64,000 nt of DNA from Rhizobium rhizogenes (GTDB lineage Bacteria; Pseudomonadota; Alphaproteobacteria; Rhizobiales; Rhizobiaceae). Made by a program: the position numbers and the translations under genes. The stretch spans positions 682,001-746,000 of the forward strand of contig NZ_CP019701.2 in NCBI RefSeq assembly GCF_002005205.3, read 5' to 3'. Below the pieces are notes generated by a model. That model was not told the origin of the DNA. It saw only the letters and a program-made list of their open reading frames with translations, and made no database searches. Positions 43,397 to 52,007 of this stretch are shown here, piece by piece; position 1 is the stretch's first letter; the number at the start of each line of letters is the position of its first letter.

Positions 43397-43537
43397 GCCG
43401 CGCGCTTCTTCTCCCCGCCGGGGAGAAGTCCGCGGCAGCGGGATGAGGGGGCAAGCTCTCGGCCTATCGCTGACGTTGCCCCCTCATCCGACCCTTCGGG
43501 CCACCTTCTCCCCCTCGGGGAGAAGAAACAAGCGGCA
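43397..43537. repeat. Palindromic intergenic repeat, family A (copy 2)
   Basis: It has the same modular build as the 1399 copy (CTTCTTCTCCCCGCCGGGGAG, CCGCGGCAGCGGGATGAGGG, CATCCGACCCTTCGGGCCACC). It sits between two genes of one transporter operon, so it would be transcribed and could stabilise or process the mRNA. Confidence 0.85.
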
Positions 43538-43586
43538 AGGCTGCGGGATTAAACGGCCCGATCAGCAACTGAAAACGGGAACTGCG

Positions 43587-44375
43587 ATGTCACATCTCGT
43601 GGAAATAGACAATGTCGACATGCGCTATGGCGGGTCGGCCGGCACGCTGGCCGTATCCGGTTTGAACCTGACGGTCGACAAGGGTGAATTCGCCGCCGTG
43701 GTCGGCCCGTCGGGCTGCGGCAAGTCCACGCTGATGAAGCTGGTGACGGGGCTGCATATTCCGCAAAAGGGCAATGTCATCGTTGCCGGGCGGCAGGTCA
43801 CGGAGCCGGTCTCCATCGTCGGCATGGCGTTTCAGAACCCGACGATGCTGCCCTGGCGCACGACGCTTGAGAACATCCTGCTGCCGCTGGAAATCGTCGA
43901 AAAACACCGCCGCCGCCTGCGCGCGCACAGGGCGGAATATGTCGCAAAGGCCGAGCGCCTTCTGGAAATTGTCGGCCTGAAGGGATTTGGCTCGAAATAT
44001 CCGTGGCAGCTTTCGGGCGGCATGCAGCAGCGCGCCAATCTCTGCCGCGCGCTGATCCACGAGCCGGATTTGCTAATGCTCGATGAGCCATTCGGCGCAC
44101 TCGATGCCTTCACCCGCGAGGAATTGTGGTGCGTCATCCGTGACCTGCACGCCGCGCAGCGCGTGACCGTCATTCTGGTGACCCACGATCTGCGCGAGGC
44201 GACCTTTCTCGCCGACAAGATTTTCGTGATGAGCGCAAGGCCGGGCCGCGTCCTGGCGGAGCACCGCGTGCCGTTTGCCCGTCCGCGCCAGCTCGATCTT
44301 ATGTATGACAAGGGTTTCAACGACATGGTGCAGGCACTGCATGGCGAAATCGCGCAGGCGAGGGTGGCGGCATGA
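43587..44375 (+). CDS. ABC transporter ATPase, NitT/TauT type
   Basis: This 262-residue protein has Walker A (GPSGCGKST), the Q-loop (AFQNPTMLPWRTTLENI), the signature LSGGMQQR, Walker B (LLMLDEPFGALD) and the H-loop (VTHDLREA). The WRTTLENI and TRxELW segments fit the SsuB/TauB/NrtD branch. It drives the permease encoded next. The start ATG 43587 (weak SD) is used; the frame from 43335 runs through the repeat and is rejected. Its stop overlaps the permease start. Confidence 0.9.
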   Translation: MSHLVEIDNVDMRYGGSAGTLAVSGLNLTVDKGEFAAVVGPSGCGKSTLMKLVTGLHIPQKGNVIVAGRQVTEPVSIVGMAFQNPTMLPWRTTLENILLPLEIVEKHRRRLRAHRAEYVAKAERLLEIVGLKGFGSKYPWQLSGGMQQRANLCRALIHEPDLLMLDEPFGALDAFTREELWCVIRDLHAAQRVTVILVTHDLREATFLADKIFVMSARPGRVLAEHRVPFARPRQLDLMYDKGFNDMVQALHGEIAQARVAA

Positions 44376-45190
44376 GCGCGATCATGGAAAGCACCGTCAC
44401 GGCCGAGCCGCGCAAGCCGTTGATTGCCCGCGTCAACTGGGTGCAGGCCGCCCCCTGGCTTTATACGCTGGCGCTCTTCGTGCTGTGGGAATTGCTGGTA
44501 TATGCGCTGAAAATGCCGCCCACCATCCTGCCGTCGCCGGTGAGGGTAGGTCAGGCCATCCTGCAATATTGGTCGCCGATCTGGAAGAATTCGCTGCAGA
44601 CGCTGTATACGACGACTTTGGGCTTTGCCATCGCTGTTGTCGCCGGCCTTGCCATCGGCCTGTTCATTGGCTGGTCGAAAACCATCTATGCCGGGCTTTA
44701 TCCATTGATGATCGGCTTTAACGCCATCCCGAAGGTGGCGCTGGTGCCGATCCTCGTCATCTGGTTCGGCATCGGCACTGTTCCCGCAGTGTTGACCGCC
44801 TTCCTGATTTCCTTCTTCCCCATCGTCGTGAATGTCGCCACCGGCCTTGCCACCATCGAGCCGGAAACCGAGGACGTGCTGCGGGCGCTGGGCGCAAAGA
44901 AGATGGATATCATGCTGAAGGTCGGCATTCCGCGTTCCATGCCCTATTTCTTCGGCTCGCTGAAAATCGCCATCACGCTCGCCTTCGTCGGCTCGGTCGT
45001 CTCGGAAACCGTCGCCTCCAATTATGGCCTCGGCAACATGATGAGTTCGGCGCAGAGCCAGTTTAACGTGCCGCTGGTTTTTGCCGGCCTCCTGATGCTC
45101 GCCGTGGAAGGCATCGTCATGTACGCCATCATGGCCTGGCTGGAAAAACGCATGACCGGCTGGGCGCATCGCTCGACCATGGGGCAGTGA
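44372..45190 (+). CDS. ABC transporter permease, NitT/TauT type
   Basis: This 272-residue protein has six hydrophobic segments and the permease coupling (EAA) loop ATIEPETEDVLRALGAKKMD. GFNAIPKVALVPILVIWFGI is characteristic of SsuC/TauC. ATG 44372 overlaps the ATPase stop (ATGA), so coupled translation is likely. A family A repeat follows the stop. Confidence 0.9.
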   Translation: MSAIMESTVTAEPRKPLIARVNWVQAAPWLYTLALFVLWELLVYALKMPPTILPSPVRVGQAILQYWSPIWKNSLQTLYTTTLGFAIAVVAGLAIGLFIGWSKTIYAGLYPLMIGFNAIPKVALVPILVIWFGIGTVPAVLTAFLISFFPIVVNVATGLATIEPETEDVLRALGAKKMDIMLKVGIPRSMPYFFGSLKIAITLAFVGSVVSETVASNYGLGNMMSSAQSQFNVPLVFAGLLMLAVEGIVMYAIMAWLEKRMTGWAHRSTMGQ

Positions 45191-45322
45191 GGCTTTCTTC
45201 TCCCCACCGGGGAGAAGGTGGCCCGAAGGGTCGGATGAGGGGCGACAGCAGAGATATGCGGAGAGCTTGCCCCCTCAACCCGCTGCCGCGACCTTCTCCC
45301 CGGTGGGGAGAAGGCGAAAGAG
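45191..45322. repeat. Palindromic intergenic repeat, family A (copy 3)
   Basis: It is in the opposite orientation to copies 1 and 2 (GGTGGCCCGAAGGGTCGGAT on the plus strand), with end arms CTTCTCCCCACCGGGGAGAA and CTTCTCCCCGGTGGGGAGAA. It follows the importer operon and is convergent with zinT. Confidence 0.85.
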
Positions 45323-45373
45323 GCACGCGCTCGGCATTCTTCAGGTCAGGGAAAGCCGTGAGCCTGCCAGGGC

Positions 45374-46060
45374 TCAATGCGCAGCCATTTCCTTGACGAT
45401 ATCAGCGCCATCCATCAGGAAGGGATAATAGGTCGGCCAATTGGTGACTTCGTCCAGCAGGGCCTTGCGGTCATTCCCCCAGTAGAGGTGGTAATGGCCG
45501 GCCTTTACCGGGGCGATGGAGTGGTCGCTGAACTGGATGAACTGCGGAGCGGCCTCGTCGCCGGCGGTCTTCTTGAAGATGTATCTCACGCCGCGATTGC
45601 CCTTCGTGTAGGTCAGGATTTCCTGGCCGTCGCTGGCATATGTGCCTTCGACTGGCCTGCCTTCCTTGTAGAAAGCCACGCTGTCGCCCTTGATGACGAT
45701 GCGGTTCACATCCGTCTTGTAACCGATGTCGTAATAGGCGCGATATTCTGCGGCCGTCTTGTCGCCATGGGCGGCTTTTTCGGCCATGACGGAATCAAGC
45801 GAACCGTTCAGCAGGTAGGGATAGACAGACTGCCAGTCGCCGTCCCAGTCGGAAAGCGTGCGCGGCTTCACCTGGGCATCCTCGAAATAGCCATTGTAAA
45901 TCTTCTTTTCCGCCTCGGTCATCTGGTGGCTGTGATCGTGCCCGTGGTCATGGCTGTGGGCGGCGGATTTGTCGCCGCCGGCGGCCGTGGCAGCGGCTGC
46001 CACCAGCAGCATGGAACCAAGTGCGACCGCGCCGGTGACGCGGATGAGTGTCTTCTGCAT
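45374..46060 (-). CDS. zinT: Periplasmic metal-binding protein ZinT
   Basis: This 228-residue protein has a signal peptide, then a His/Asp-rich stretch HSHDHGHDHSH (about 36-46), followed by the ZinT/YodA lipocalin-like core (KKIYNGYFEDAQVKPRTLSD, DWDGDWQSVYPYL, and HYHLYWGN with metal-binding His). ZinT delivers zinc (or cadmium) to the ZnuABC importer. A candidate Zur box lies about 40 bp upstream. I chose ATG 46060; the frame from 46171 overlaps the promoter. Confidence 0.92.
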   Translation of the reverse strand: MQKTLIRVTGAVALGSMLLVAAAATAAGGDKSAAHSHDHGHDHSHQMTEAEKKIYNGYFEDAQVKPRTLSDWDGDWQSVYPYLLNGSLDSVMAEKAAHGDKTAAEYRAYYDIGYKTDVNRIVIKGDSVAFYKEGRPVEGTYASDGQEILTYTKGNRGVRYIFKKTAGDEAAPQFIQFSDHSIAPVKAGHYHLYWGNDRKALLDEVTNWPTYYPFLMDGADIVKEMAAH

Positions 46061-46097
46061 TGTTTCGGCCCTCTCGTATCTGTCATGGAAGAGTAAG

Positions 46098-46118
46098 TTA
46101 CGTAATAACATTACAATA
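46098..46118 (-). promoter_or_regulatory. Candidate Zur box upstream of zinT
   Basis: The 13-bp palindrome GTAATAACATTAC (46102-46114), reading TGTAATGTTATTACG on the minus strand, matches the TAATGTTATAACATTA-like operators of alphaproteobacterial Zur repressors in most positions. It lies about 42 bp before the zinT start. Confidence 0.55.
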
Positions 46119-46173
46119 CGACCTATAGAGGTCGCGCCTGCGGGACGCAAGGCTATGTTCTGACATGCCACGA

Positions 46174-46209
46174 TGAAAAAAGCGCGATGGCCTGCCCGGC
46201 CACCGCGCT
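46174..46209 (-). terminator. Intrinsic terminator of the MscS-type gene
   Basis: On the minus strand AGCGCGGTGGCC/GGCCATCGCGCT (one mismatch) with a short loop is followed by TTTTTTC, 37 bp after the stop at 46246. Confidence 0.85.
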
Positions 46210-46245
46210 CACAAAAGAGATGAAGAAGAGGGGCCTTTCCAGACG

Positions 46246-47067
46246 TCAGGCCGGCTGTGCGCTCAATTCCGCCTTGTGTTCATCGAAGGCGAGTTTCATG
46301 GCCTTCGTCACGTCGCGGGTCGTTGCGAAATAACTGTCGCTGCGTACCCAGTAACGCAAGATGAGGGTTGCGCCGTCGGCACTGACCGAATCGACAAAGG
46401 TAACAGGGGCAGGGTCCAGCAATATCCGGCTTTCTGAGCGCACCACGCGCATCAGCATATCCTGGGCGGCGGTCAGGTTATCGTCGTTGGTGACGGTCAG
46501 GCTCAGCTCGTGACGGCGGGAAGGAAAGCGGCTGTAATTGGTAATCGGCACGTTCCACAGGGTGGAGTTGGGCGCAAGGCGGTAAAGCCCGTCGCTGGTC
46601 TTGAGCTCGGTGGCAAACAGGCCGATTTCAATGACCGTGCCGCTGACCGTGCTGGTTTCGATATATTCACCGACCCGGAAGGGGCGCAGCACCAGAAGCA
46701 TGATGCCGGCGGCAATGTTCTGCAGCGTGCCCTGAAGTGCCAGACCGATGGCGAGACCGGCGGCACCCAGCGCCGCGAGAATGGAGGCCGTCTGTACCCC
46801 GAACTGGCCAAGCACCATGACCAGCACCAGAATAAGCACGACGTAGCGGATCGCGCCCGCAAAGAAACCGGCAAGCGTCGCATCGAAGCCGCGAATGCGC
46901 GACAGGCCCTGAAAGGCCCAGCGCTGTAGGAAGGTGGCGGCCAGCCAGCCGACGATCAGCAGCAGAAGCGCGCCGACGATCGAAAAGGAATATTGCACCG
47001 CCAGCGCGCTCGCCTGCCGCACGGCCGCCTGCGATGCGACGATGATATCCGTTGCCTGTTGTTCCAT
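46246..47067 (-). CDS. Small-conductance mechanosensitive channel (MscS family)
   Basis: This 273-residue protein has three N-terminal membrane helices and the MscS pore signature LGAAGLAIGLALQGTLQNIA followed by GIMLLVLRPFRVGEYIE. The C-terminal part (about 165-270) matches the cytoplasmic cage. It should open on membrane tension and release solutes under hypo-osmotic shock. Length is near the E. coli value (286). It has its own terminator and no partner genes. Confidence 0.92.
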   Translation of the reverse strand: MEQQATDIIVASQAAVRQASALAVQYSFSIVGALLLLIVGWLAATFLQRWAFQGLSRIRGFDATLAGFFAGAIRYVVLILVLVMVLGQFGVQTASILAALGAAGLAIGLALQGTLQNIAAGIMLLVLRPFRVGEYIETSTVSGTVIEIGLFATELKTSDGLYRLAPNSTLWNVPITNYSRFPSRRHELSLTVTNDDNLTAAQDMLMRVVRSESRILLDPAPVTFVDSVSADGATLILRYWVRSDSYFATTRDVTKAMKLAFDEHKAELSAQPA

Positions 47068-47145
47068 GAATTATCCCGTGATTTTCATTGCTGTTCAGGG
47101 TTGGTAACGAATGGATGCCGCAGGGGTTCCGCCAAAAATGGCGCG

Positions 47146-47664
47146 TCAGCCGGCAAGCGGCAACACGAAAGGCACGTTGCCGTCGGTATCTGCTCCCCTG
47201 CCGATCGCCTTGATTGCCTTAACCAGCCGACCGTCACGCGCCAGCAGCCGGTCGCCAATGGCAATGATGCGGGCATTGGGGGTGACATAGGGCGAGACGG
47301 CGCGCAGGCGAAGCGCAAGCGCCATTTCGTCCTGATCCGGATAAAGACTGAGTGCGGCAATGACGGCGGCGGCCGGCGAGCGCGAAATCCCCATCCAGCA
47401 ATGGATGAGCAGCGGCGCGGACTGATCCCATTCCCGGGCAAAATCGATGAGCTTCAGCACATGCGCATCATCAGGGGCGATAAGATCGCCGGTGCCCTTG
47501 AAGGCGATGTCGTTCATGGCAAGCGTCAGATGCCGGTCGGCGGCAATCACCGCCGGGCGGTGAAAGCTCTGCTCCCTGGCGATCAGTGTCACCATTTCGC
47601 GGGCCTTGTGCTTCACGGCCATTTCCGCGATCCGCGACAGCGGCGATACCACGATGGCCGTCAT
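47146..47664 (-). CDS. Protein tyrosine phosphatase-like (CX5R) protein
   Basis: This 172-residue protein has the P-loop HCWMGISRSP near residue 89, which is HCxxGxxR(S/T), the active site of tyrosine and dual-specificity phosphatases; an upstream NDIAFK/DAHVLKLIDFAREW segment may hold the general acid. The substrate is unknown. It lies last in the operon ygfZ-HD-phosphatase; its ATG 47664 overlaps the stop of the HD gene (ATGA). Confidence 0.82.
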   Translation of the reverse strand: MTAIVVSPLSRIAEMAVKHKAREMVTLIAREQSFHRPAVIAADRHLTLAMNDIAFKGTGDLIAPDDAHVLKLIDFAREWDQSAPLLIHCWMGISRSPAAAVIAALSLYPDQDEMALALRLRAVSPYVTPNARIIAIGDRLLARDGRLVKAIKAIGRGADTDGNVPFVLPLAG

Positions 47665-48284
47665 GTCGTGCTCCCGGTCCCGGTTGCGCGCAGCGCCTCG
47701 ATTGCTTCGAAACGTTCGATGAACAGTTTCTGTGCTTCCGTCGAGGGCAGGGGCGTGATGGTGAACATGTCGCGGGTGATGCCGCGTGGCAGGCCGAAGA
47801 ATTTCTGCGCCTCGGCGATGGAAAAACCGGCAAGCTCGGTCGCCTCGAAAAAGGCGGCGACCGTATCGGCTTTCTTGATGCGGTCCTTCAATTCGCGCGA
47901 TGCATGTGGCGGCAGGCCGAAGCGCAGATGCACGGCGGCCTCCAGCCGTTTTTCCACGGTCTTGTAACCGCCGCCGACCACGGATTTGAACGGCGAGATC
48001 ATGTCGCCGATGACATATTCCGGCGCATCATGCAGCAGCGCCATCAGCATGTCGCCGGGCGTCGCATCCGTGCACATGCGGCAGAAAATCGTCTCCACGA
48101 TGAGGCTGTGCTGGGCGACGGAAAAGGCATGATCGCCGCGCGTCTGGCCGTTCCAGCGGGCAACGCGGGCAAGACCATGGGCGATATCGGCGATTTCCAC
48201 GTCGAGCGGCGAAGGATCGAGCAGATCGAGCCGCCGCCCGGAGAGCATGCGCTGCCAGGCGCGCGGACTTTTTGCGGGAGCCAC
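47661..48284 (-). CDS. HD-domain hydrolase (YfbR-like)
   Basis: This 207-residue protein has the HD pattern RGDHAFSVAQHSLIVETIFC (first His), LLHDAPEYVIGDMISPFK (HD pair) and KKADTVAAFFEA (last Asp), close to 5'-deoxynucleotidase YfbR and the phosphohydrolases of dNMPs. The start is GTG 48284: GGAGGA lies eight bases upstream, and the ygfZ stop ends 2 bp before. The longer frame would overlap ygfZ by 168 bp. The stop overlaps the phosphatase start. Probable nucleotide-related role, inferred from family only. Confidence 0.8.
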   Translation of the reverse strand: MAPAKSPRAWQRMLSGRRLDLLDPSPLDVEIADIAHGLARVARWNGQTRGDHAFSVAQHSLIVETIFCRMCTDATPGDMLMALLHDAPEYVIGDMISPFKSVVGGGYKTVEKRLEAAVHLRFGLPPHASRELKDRIKKADTVAAFFEATELAGFSIAEAQKFFGLPRGITRDMFTITPLPSTEAQKLFIERFEAIEALRATGTGSTT

Positions 48285-48286
48285 GC

Positions 48287-49135
48287 CTAGTCCTCCGCCC
48301 GCGCTGCTGGATCGGCGGCCGGGAAGGAAAGGCCACTCCAGACCGGCAGGGCCACGGTTATGGTGACATCTTCCGCAAGAAGCGGGGTGCCGGAGGCAAG
48401 CGCATCGGCAATGCGATCGATCCGCACGATGGCGAGCGCTGTGCTGCCGCAAACGGTCCCGAGCGCGCCGACCGGTTTTCCATCGGCGGTGATCTCCGTG
48501 CCGCTGACCGGAAGCGGACCTGCCGCCGAAACGGTAACGACGCGCCGCCTTGCGGTGCCGCGATGTTTCATGCGTGAGACGACTTCCTGGCCGACGAAGC
48601 AGCCCTTCTTGAAGGAAACGCCGTCATTCACATCCATCAGCACCTCATGGGGAAATGCATCCTGCAGCGCATAATCCCGGCCGGATTCGGCAATGCCATG
48701 TTCGACGCGCAGCGCCTCATAGGCAGCAGCCTCGCCGGAGGCCGAAGCGCCCGGCAGGCGGAACAGATCAACGCCGGCCCTGGCGAAACGCCCATCCCGG
48801 ATGCCTGTTTCCGGCGCATTCTCGTTCCAGAAAACGCTGACACCTTCGGTCGCTTCTGATTTCAGATCGACCGGCGCGCGCAGCTTGTACATGGTCAGGC
48901 GGCGCAGCAGCGCATCCTGCTCGGCAGCACCCGTCTCTATCAGGTAATCCGTTCCATCGCGCGCAATCAGGAAATCGAACAGGATCTTGCCCTGTGGCGT
49001 CAGCAGCGCCGCAGCGCGGGCTTCGCTTTCAGCCAAATTTTCAACATCGGCGGTGATGAGATTATTCAGAAATTCCTCGGCGCCTGTGCCGGAAACTCTG
49101 ATCAGGCGGCGGTCGGCAAGAAAGGCGGAAGGCAT
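48287..49135 (-). CDS. ygfZ: Folate-binding Fe-S cluster assembly/repair protein YgfZ
   Basis: This 282-residue protein belongs to the YgfZ/GcvT family. It has the KGCFVGQEVVSRMKHRG signature, with the conserved Cys, and the N-terminal RRLIRVSGTGAEEFLNNLIT segment. YgfZ uses tetrahydrofolate and supports the MiaB and other Fe-S enzymes. It heads the operon with the HD and phosphatase genes. In other proteobacteria ygfZ is often alone, so the partners here are of interest. Confidence 0.9.
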   Translation of the reverse strand: MPSAFLADRRLIRVSGTGAEEFLNNLITADVENLAESEARAAALLTPQGKILFDFLIARDGTDYLIETGAAEQDALLRRLTMYKLRAPVDLKSEATEGVSVFWNENAPETGIRDGRFARAGVDLFRLPGASASGEAAAYEALRVEHGIAESGRDYALQDAFPHEVLMDVNDGVSFKKGCFVGQEVVSRMKHRGTARRRVVTVSAAGPLPVSGTEITADGKPVGALGTVCGSTALAIVRIDRIADALASGTPLLAEDVTITVALPVWSGLSFPAADPAARAED

Positions 49136-49179
49136 GGCGTCACCGTTCGGTTTATGGGAGCGTGTTCCGCCAAGCGTTT

Positions 49180-49232
49180 ACAGCCCAAGTCCTTGGGCTG
49201 GCTGGATTCCGGCTCGAGGCCGGAATGACGGG
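49180..49232. repeat. Partial family B palindrome (copy 5)
   Basis: Only the CAGCCCAAGTCCTTGGGCTG centre and one GGATTCCGGCTCGAGGCCGG-AATGACG arm are present; the left arm is missing. The rest of the 298-bp gap 49136-49433 shows no gene. Confidence 0.75.
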
Positions 49233-49433
49233 AGAAGGGAGCGTCAACCCGCAGTAAACTTTAAGCCTGCCGCACCAATCTCAATCCCAGCGTCGTTCAC
49301 TCTAAAAACGAATCGCAGAACTACTACCCAATTATTTCCATCCATTCCGGCAAAACCGCGAGGCGTTTCTGCCAAAATGCTCATTCCGCACAGTTAGGAT
49401 CTTTACCGGAGAACGGCAAGCACCGGAAGGCGA

Positions 49434-50201
49434 TCAATCGCCGGCGGTGAAGAACTTCCACTTGCCGTCAGGCGAAATGCCGATGCGGTAAAAGCTGTAA
49501 TTGCCATATTCCTGCATATCCGCCAGATCGCCCGCCGTGATGATGCGCAGGAGCTCCACCTTCTCCGGCGGCGTCAGCGTGTTGAGCGGCTTGCCGGCGA
49601 AATAGGGGAAGACATAGGCTTCGTCCGGCGTGCCGGCATCGATATGGGCATAACCGGTCGACAACAGATCGATGATGATCGCCAGCACTTCCAGCCCGTC
49701 CGGATCGCCGGAATAGCTTTTCAGCGCCGCGATCGGGTCTTCGCTGTCATTGCCGTCGATGCGGAATTCATTCTGCCCGGCGGCGATGAAGGGCCGCAGC
49801 TTTTCGATATCGCCGGAGGCGGCGGCGTCGATGATCTGCTGGCGCAGCTTGCGCACGGCTTCCGGGGCCTTGGAAATATCGTGTTCGATGACCACGGACA
49901 TTTCCGGCGTATTGTCGGGCTTGGAGGATTGCTGGTTGGTCTGGGCGGCGGAACGGTCGACCAGAGGGTCGGGCAGGGGAATGCCTTCCGAATCGCCTTC
50001 AACCTCGTCCGGTTCCGCGGGCTCGGCCTGCTTCGGCTGTTCGCCAGTCTGGGCCTGCGGTTGGTTTTCACCATTCTGCGCCGGCTTCAGCTCGGACAGG
50101 GCAAAGGCCGCGCCCGGCAAGCCGATTGACCCGGCGGTCAGGGCAAGCAGGATGGACAGCAGGGCGGAAGAGCGCAAAAGCCCCTTGCTCAGGCAAGACA
50201 T
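49434..50201 (-). CDS. Hypothetical secreted protein with acidic Pro/Gln-rich linker
   Basis: This 255-residue protein has an N-terminal hydrophobic segment (RSSALLSILLALTAGSIGLP) with cleavage near AFA, an acidic linker rich in Gln, Pro and Glu (about 38-75), and a folded C-terminal half (about 100-255) with EAVRKLRQQIIDAAASGDIE and WKFFTAGD at the end. I do not recognise the family. It lies 14 bp before the next small gene (50216-50473, upstream on this strand), so they are likely cotranscribed. Confidence 0.7.
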   Translation of the reverse strand: MSCLSKGLLRSSALLSILLALTAGSIGLPGAAFALSELKPAQNGENQPQAQTGEQPKQAEPAEPDEVEGDSEGIPLPDPLVDRSAAQTNQQSSKPDNTPEMSVVIEHDISKAPEAVRKLRQQIIDAAASGDIEKLRPFIAAGQNEFRIDGNDSEDPIAALKSYSGDPDGLEVLAIIIDLLSTGYAHIDAGTPDEAYVFPYFAGKPLNTLTPPEKVELLRIITAGDLADMQEYGNYSFYRIGISPDGKWKFFTAGD

Positions 50202-50215
50202 GATAGACCCCGGCT

Positions 50216-50473
50216 TTACTGTATCACGCGCTGCGGAGAAAACTCGCCTTCAAGCATACGCTGGCGCAGCGATTCCAGCATTGCTTCCGCACCTGCTTCG
50301 CCATGCATGCGGATGGTTTCGCGCATGGCCAGAGCGATGGCGGCATCGGCGATGATCTCAGGCTCGATGCCGTCGGCCATGCCGTCAGCCCATGCCTCGT
50401 TCTGGTGTTCCAGAGCGACCTGCATCTTTTCATGCACGATCATATCGTCGATTTCGTTACGGCTCGTCTGCAT
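50216..50473 (-). CDS. Hypothetical acidic protein, 85 aa
   Basis: The protein (MQTSRNEIDDMIVHEKMQVA...) is entirely helical in look, with no signal peptide: MADGIEPEIIADAAIALAM then a second helix. It is probably cytoplasmic. I do not recognise a family. It starts 105 bp from the TIGR02301-like gene stop and precedes the secreted protein gene, so an operon of two or three small genes is possible. Confidence 0.65.
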   Translation of the reverse strand: MQTSRNEIDDMIVHEKMQVALEHQNEAWADGMADGIEPEIIADAAIALAMRETIRMHGEAGAEAMLESLRQRMLEGEFSPQRVIQ

Positions 50474-50578
50474 TTTTCATCCTCGACAGGGCGGGCAAGT
50501 CCTTACCACCCTGTTAACAACACTAGCAGCCTTTTATCAAAACGGCACGGGCTGCGGCGAAAAGAGGTTAACAATCCT

Positions 50579-51034
50579 CTAATTTCCGAACCTGGACGCG
50601 ATTTCCTGAGCGAGTGTTGCTCCCTCGTTACGGTAGTTCTCTTCTGCCATGATGGCGGCGCGCGTGCAACTGGTGTGGATGGCCGCAAAGGAGCGGTATC
50701 CACGGTTGAATGCAGCCGTCATGCGCTGGCGCCGTTCGGGTTCATTGGCCGTGTCTGCAGCAAGAAGGTCGCTCATCGATCTGCGCCAGTCCTCCGGACC
50801 GGAAGAAGGGCACAGCGTCCTCAGATATTGCACCGCGCCCAGTATTTCCGAAAGCCGTGCCAGCTTGTCGTCATAGGGCGCGGGCTTGGGCGGCGTCGCT
50901 TCCGCAGGGCGTGCCTCCTTGGAAGCCGCCTTTGAAGGTTGCGCATGGGCGATACCTTCCAGGCCCGCAGGTAGCATGGTCAGGAAAAGAGACAGGAAAA
51001 TGGTTGGCCGTATCAAAATTCTATTCTGCCCCAC
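50579..51034 (-). CDS. TIGR02301-like secreted protein
   Basis: This protein is about 151 residues from GTG 51034; the frame is open to 51139 and the true start is uncertain (no clear SD near any candidate). It has a hydrophobic N-terminal segment RPTIFLSLFLTMLPAGLEGI and an AHA cleavage site. The mature part has LGAVQYLRTLC, NRGYRSFAAIHTSC and AAIMAEENYRNEGATLAQEI. The layout matches the alphaproteobacterial TIGR02301 family of unknown function. The two Cys may form a disulfide in the periplasm. Confidence 0.7.
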   Translation of the reverse strand: MGQNRILIRPTIFLSLFLTMLPAGLEGIAHAQPSKAASKEARPAEATPPKPAPYDDKLARLSEILGAVQYLRTLCPSSGPEDWRRSMSDLLAADTANEPERRQRMTAAFNRGYRSFAAIHTSCTRAAIMAEENYRNEGATLAQEIASRFGN

Positions 51035-51114
51035 ACATACGCGTGAACTGCTGGCTCGTGAACATCCGGCGGGCGGACATGCCCTAAATAATCGCGATTC
51101 TGGCTGGCTGGCAA

Positions 51115-51531
51115 TCATGCAAGCAGGCGCTCGGCGCACTCGATGACGCTTTCAGGGGCCGGCAGCCGGCGGATTTCCGCCAATGTGTACCAGCCCGCAT
51201 CCGCCGCATCGTCGGCCGCCGTCACCGCCGGATCGGCATCCGTCTCCACGGTAAAGACCGACAGGAAATAATGGCTGGTCAGAACGCCTTCGGTGCTGTG
51301 CGAAGGCAGATCGTAGATGGCGAAGAGTTGCGGTTTGCGCGCCACGATGCCGGTTTCCTCGTGAAGTTCGCGAAGCGCCGTCTCCGCCGGCGTTTCCCCT
51401 TCTTCGCCGCGCCCGCCCGGAAAAGCGAACATGTCCTTTGACGGCGGATTGATGCGGCGCACGAGAAGCAGCCGGTCGCCATTCCTGACGATGGCGGAGG
51501 AGGCGGGGCGGGGCTTGATGCGAAGGGTCAT
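51115..51531 (-). CDS. Nudix hydrolase
   Basis: This 138-residue protein has the full Nudix box, [18 protein letters not shown] followed by HEETGI, about residues 38-61, matching Gx5Ex7REUxEExGU. It should hydrolyse a nucleoside diphosphate linked to another moiety, with Mg. N-terminal [18 protein letters not shown] is the usual first strand. Substrate unknown. ATG 51531 is chosen; the open frame to 51651 is rejected. Confidence 0.88.
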   Translation of the reverse strand: MTLRIKPRPASSAIVRNGDRLLLVRRINPPSKDMFAFPGGRGEEGETPAETALRELHEETGIVARKPQLFAIYDLPSHSTEGVLTSHYFLSVFTVETDADPAVTAADDAADAGWYTLAEIRRLPAPESVIECAERLLA

Positions 51532-51673
51532 GAAGGGTTTCACTCGTTTCGGCCGTCTGAGGCCTGTCTGCATATTATGGTGCGTGAGCGCCGATGCGCC
51601 CTTTCGGATATGGCGCGGAGGCTCTAACCTGTTGCGAACAACACACCCCATTGTGCACGCAGAAGACGGTGGA

Positions 51674-51997
51674 ATGAAGGTCTATCTTATCTATGTATTG
51701 GCTGCGGTCGCGGAAATCGCCGGTTGCTTCTCCTTCTGGGCCTGGCTGAAACTCGGCAAGCCGGTCTGGATATTATTGCCGGGCATGCTGTCGCTTGCCG
51801 CCTTCGCCTGGTTATTGGCACTGGTGCCGACCGAAACGGCGGGCAGAGCCTATGCCGCCTATGGCGGGATTTACATCGCCGCATCGCTTCTCTGGCTCTG
51901 GGGCGTTGAAGGGCAGCTGCCGGATAAATGGGATGTCGCCGGCGGCGTCGTCTGCCTGGCCGGCACGGCCATCATCCTGTTCGGCCCACGCGCCTGA
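51674..51997 (+). CDS. ynfA: YnfA family small membrane protein (UPF0060)
   Basis: This 107-residue protein has four hydrophobic segments and the family motifs [40 protein letters not shown] and [17 protein letters not shown]. YnfA is related to the SMR efflux family; function uncertain. The start ATG 51674 has GACGGTGGA before it. The next gene (SRAP) begins 10 bp after its stop. Confidence 0.92.
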   Translation: MKVYLIYVLAAVAEIAGCFSFWAWLKLGKPVWILLPGMLSLAAFAWLLALVPTETAGRAYAAYGGIYIAASLLWLWGVEGQLPDKWDVAGGVVCLAGTAIILFGPRA

Positions 51998-52007
51998 GGA
52001 GAAGAAG

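Noticed and set aside
43335..43586. An N-terminal extension of the ABC ATPase from 43335
   Set aside because: It would translate through a palindromic repeat and the canonical ATPase N-terminus begins at 43587.
51571..51651. An N-terminal extension of the Nudix protein to 51651
   Set aside because: It would add a non-conserved basic tail; the Nudix fold starts right after ATG 51531.
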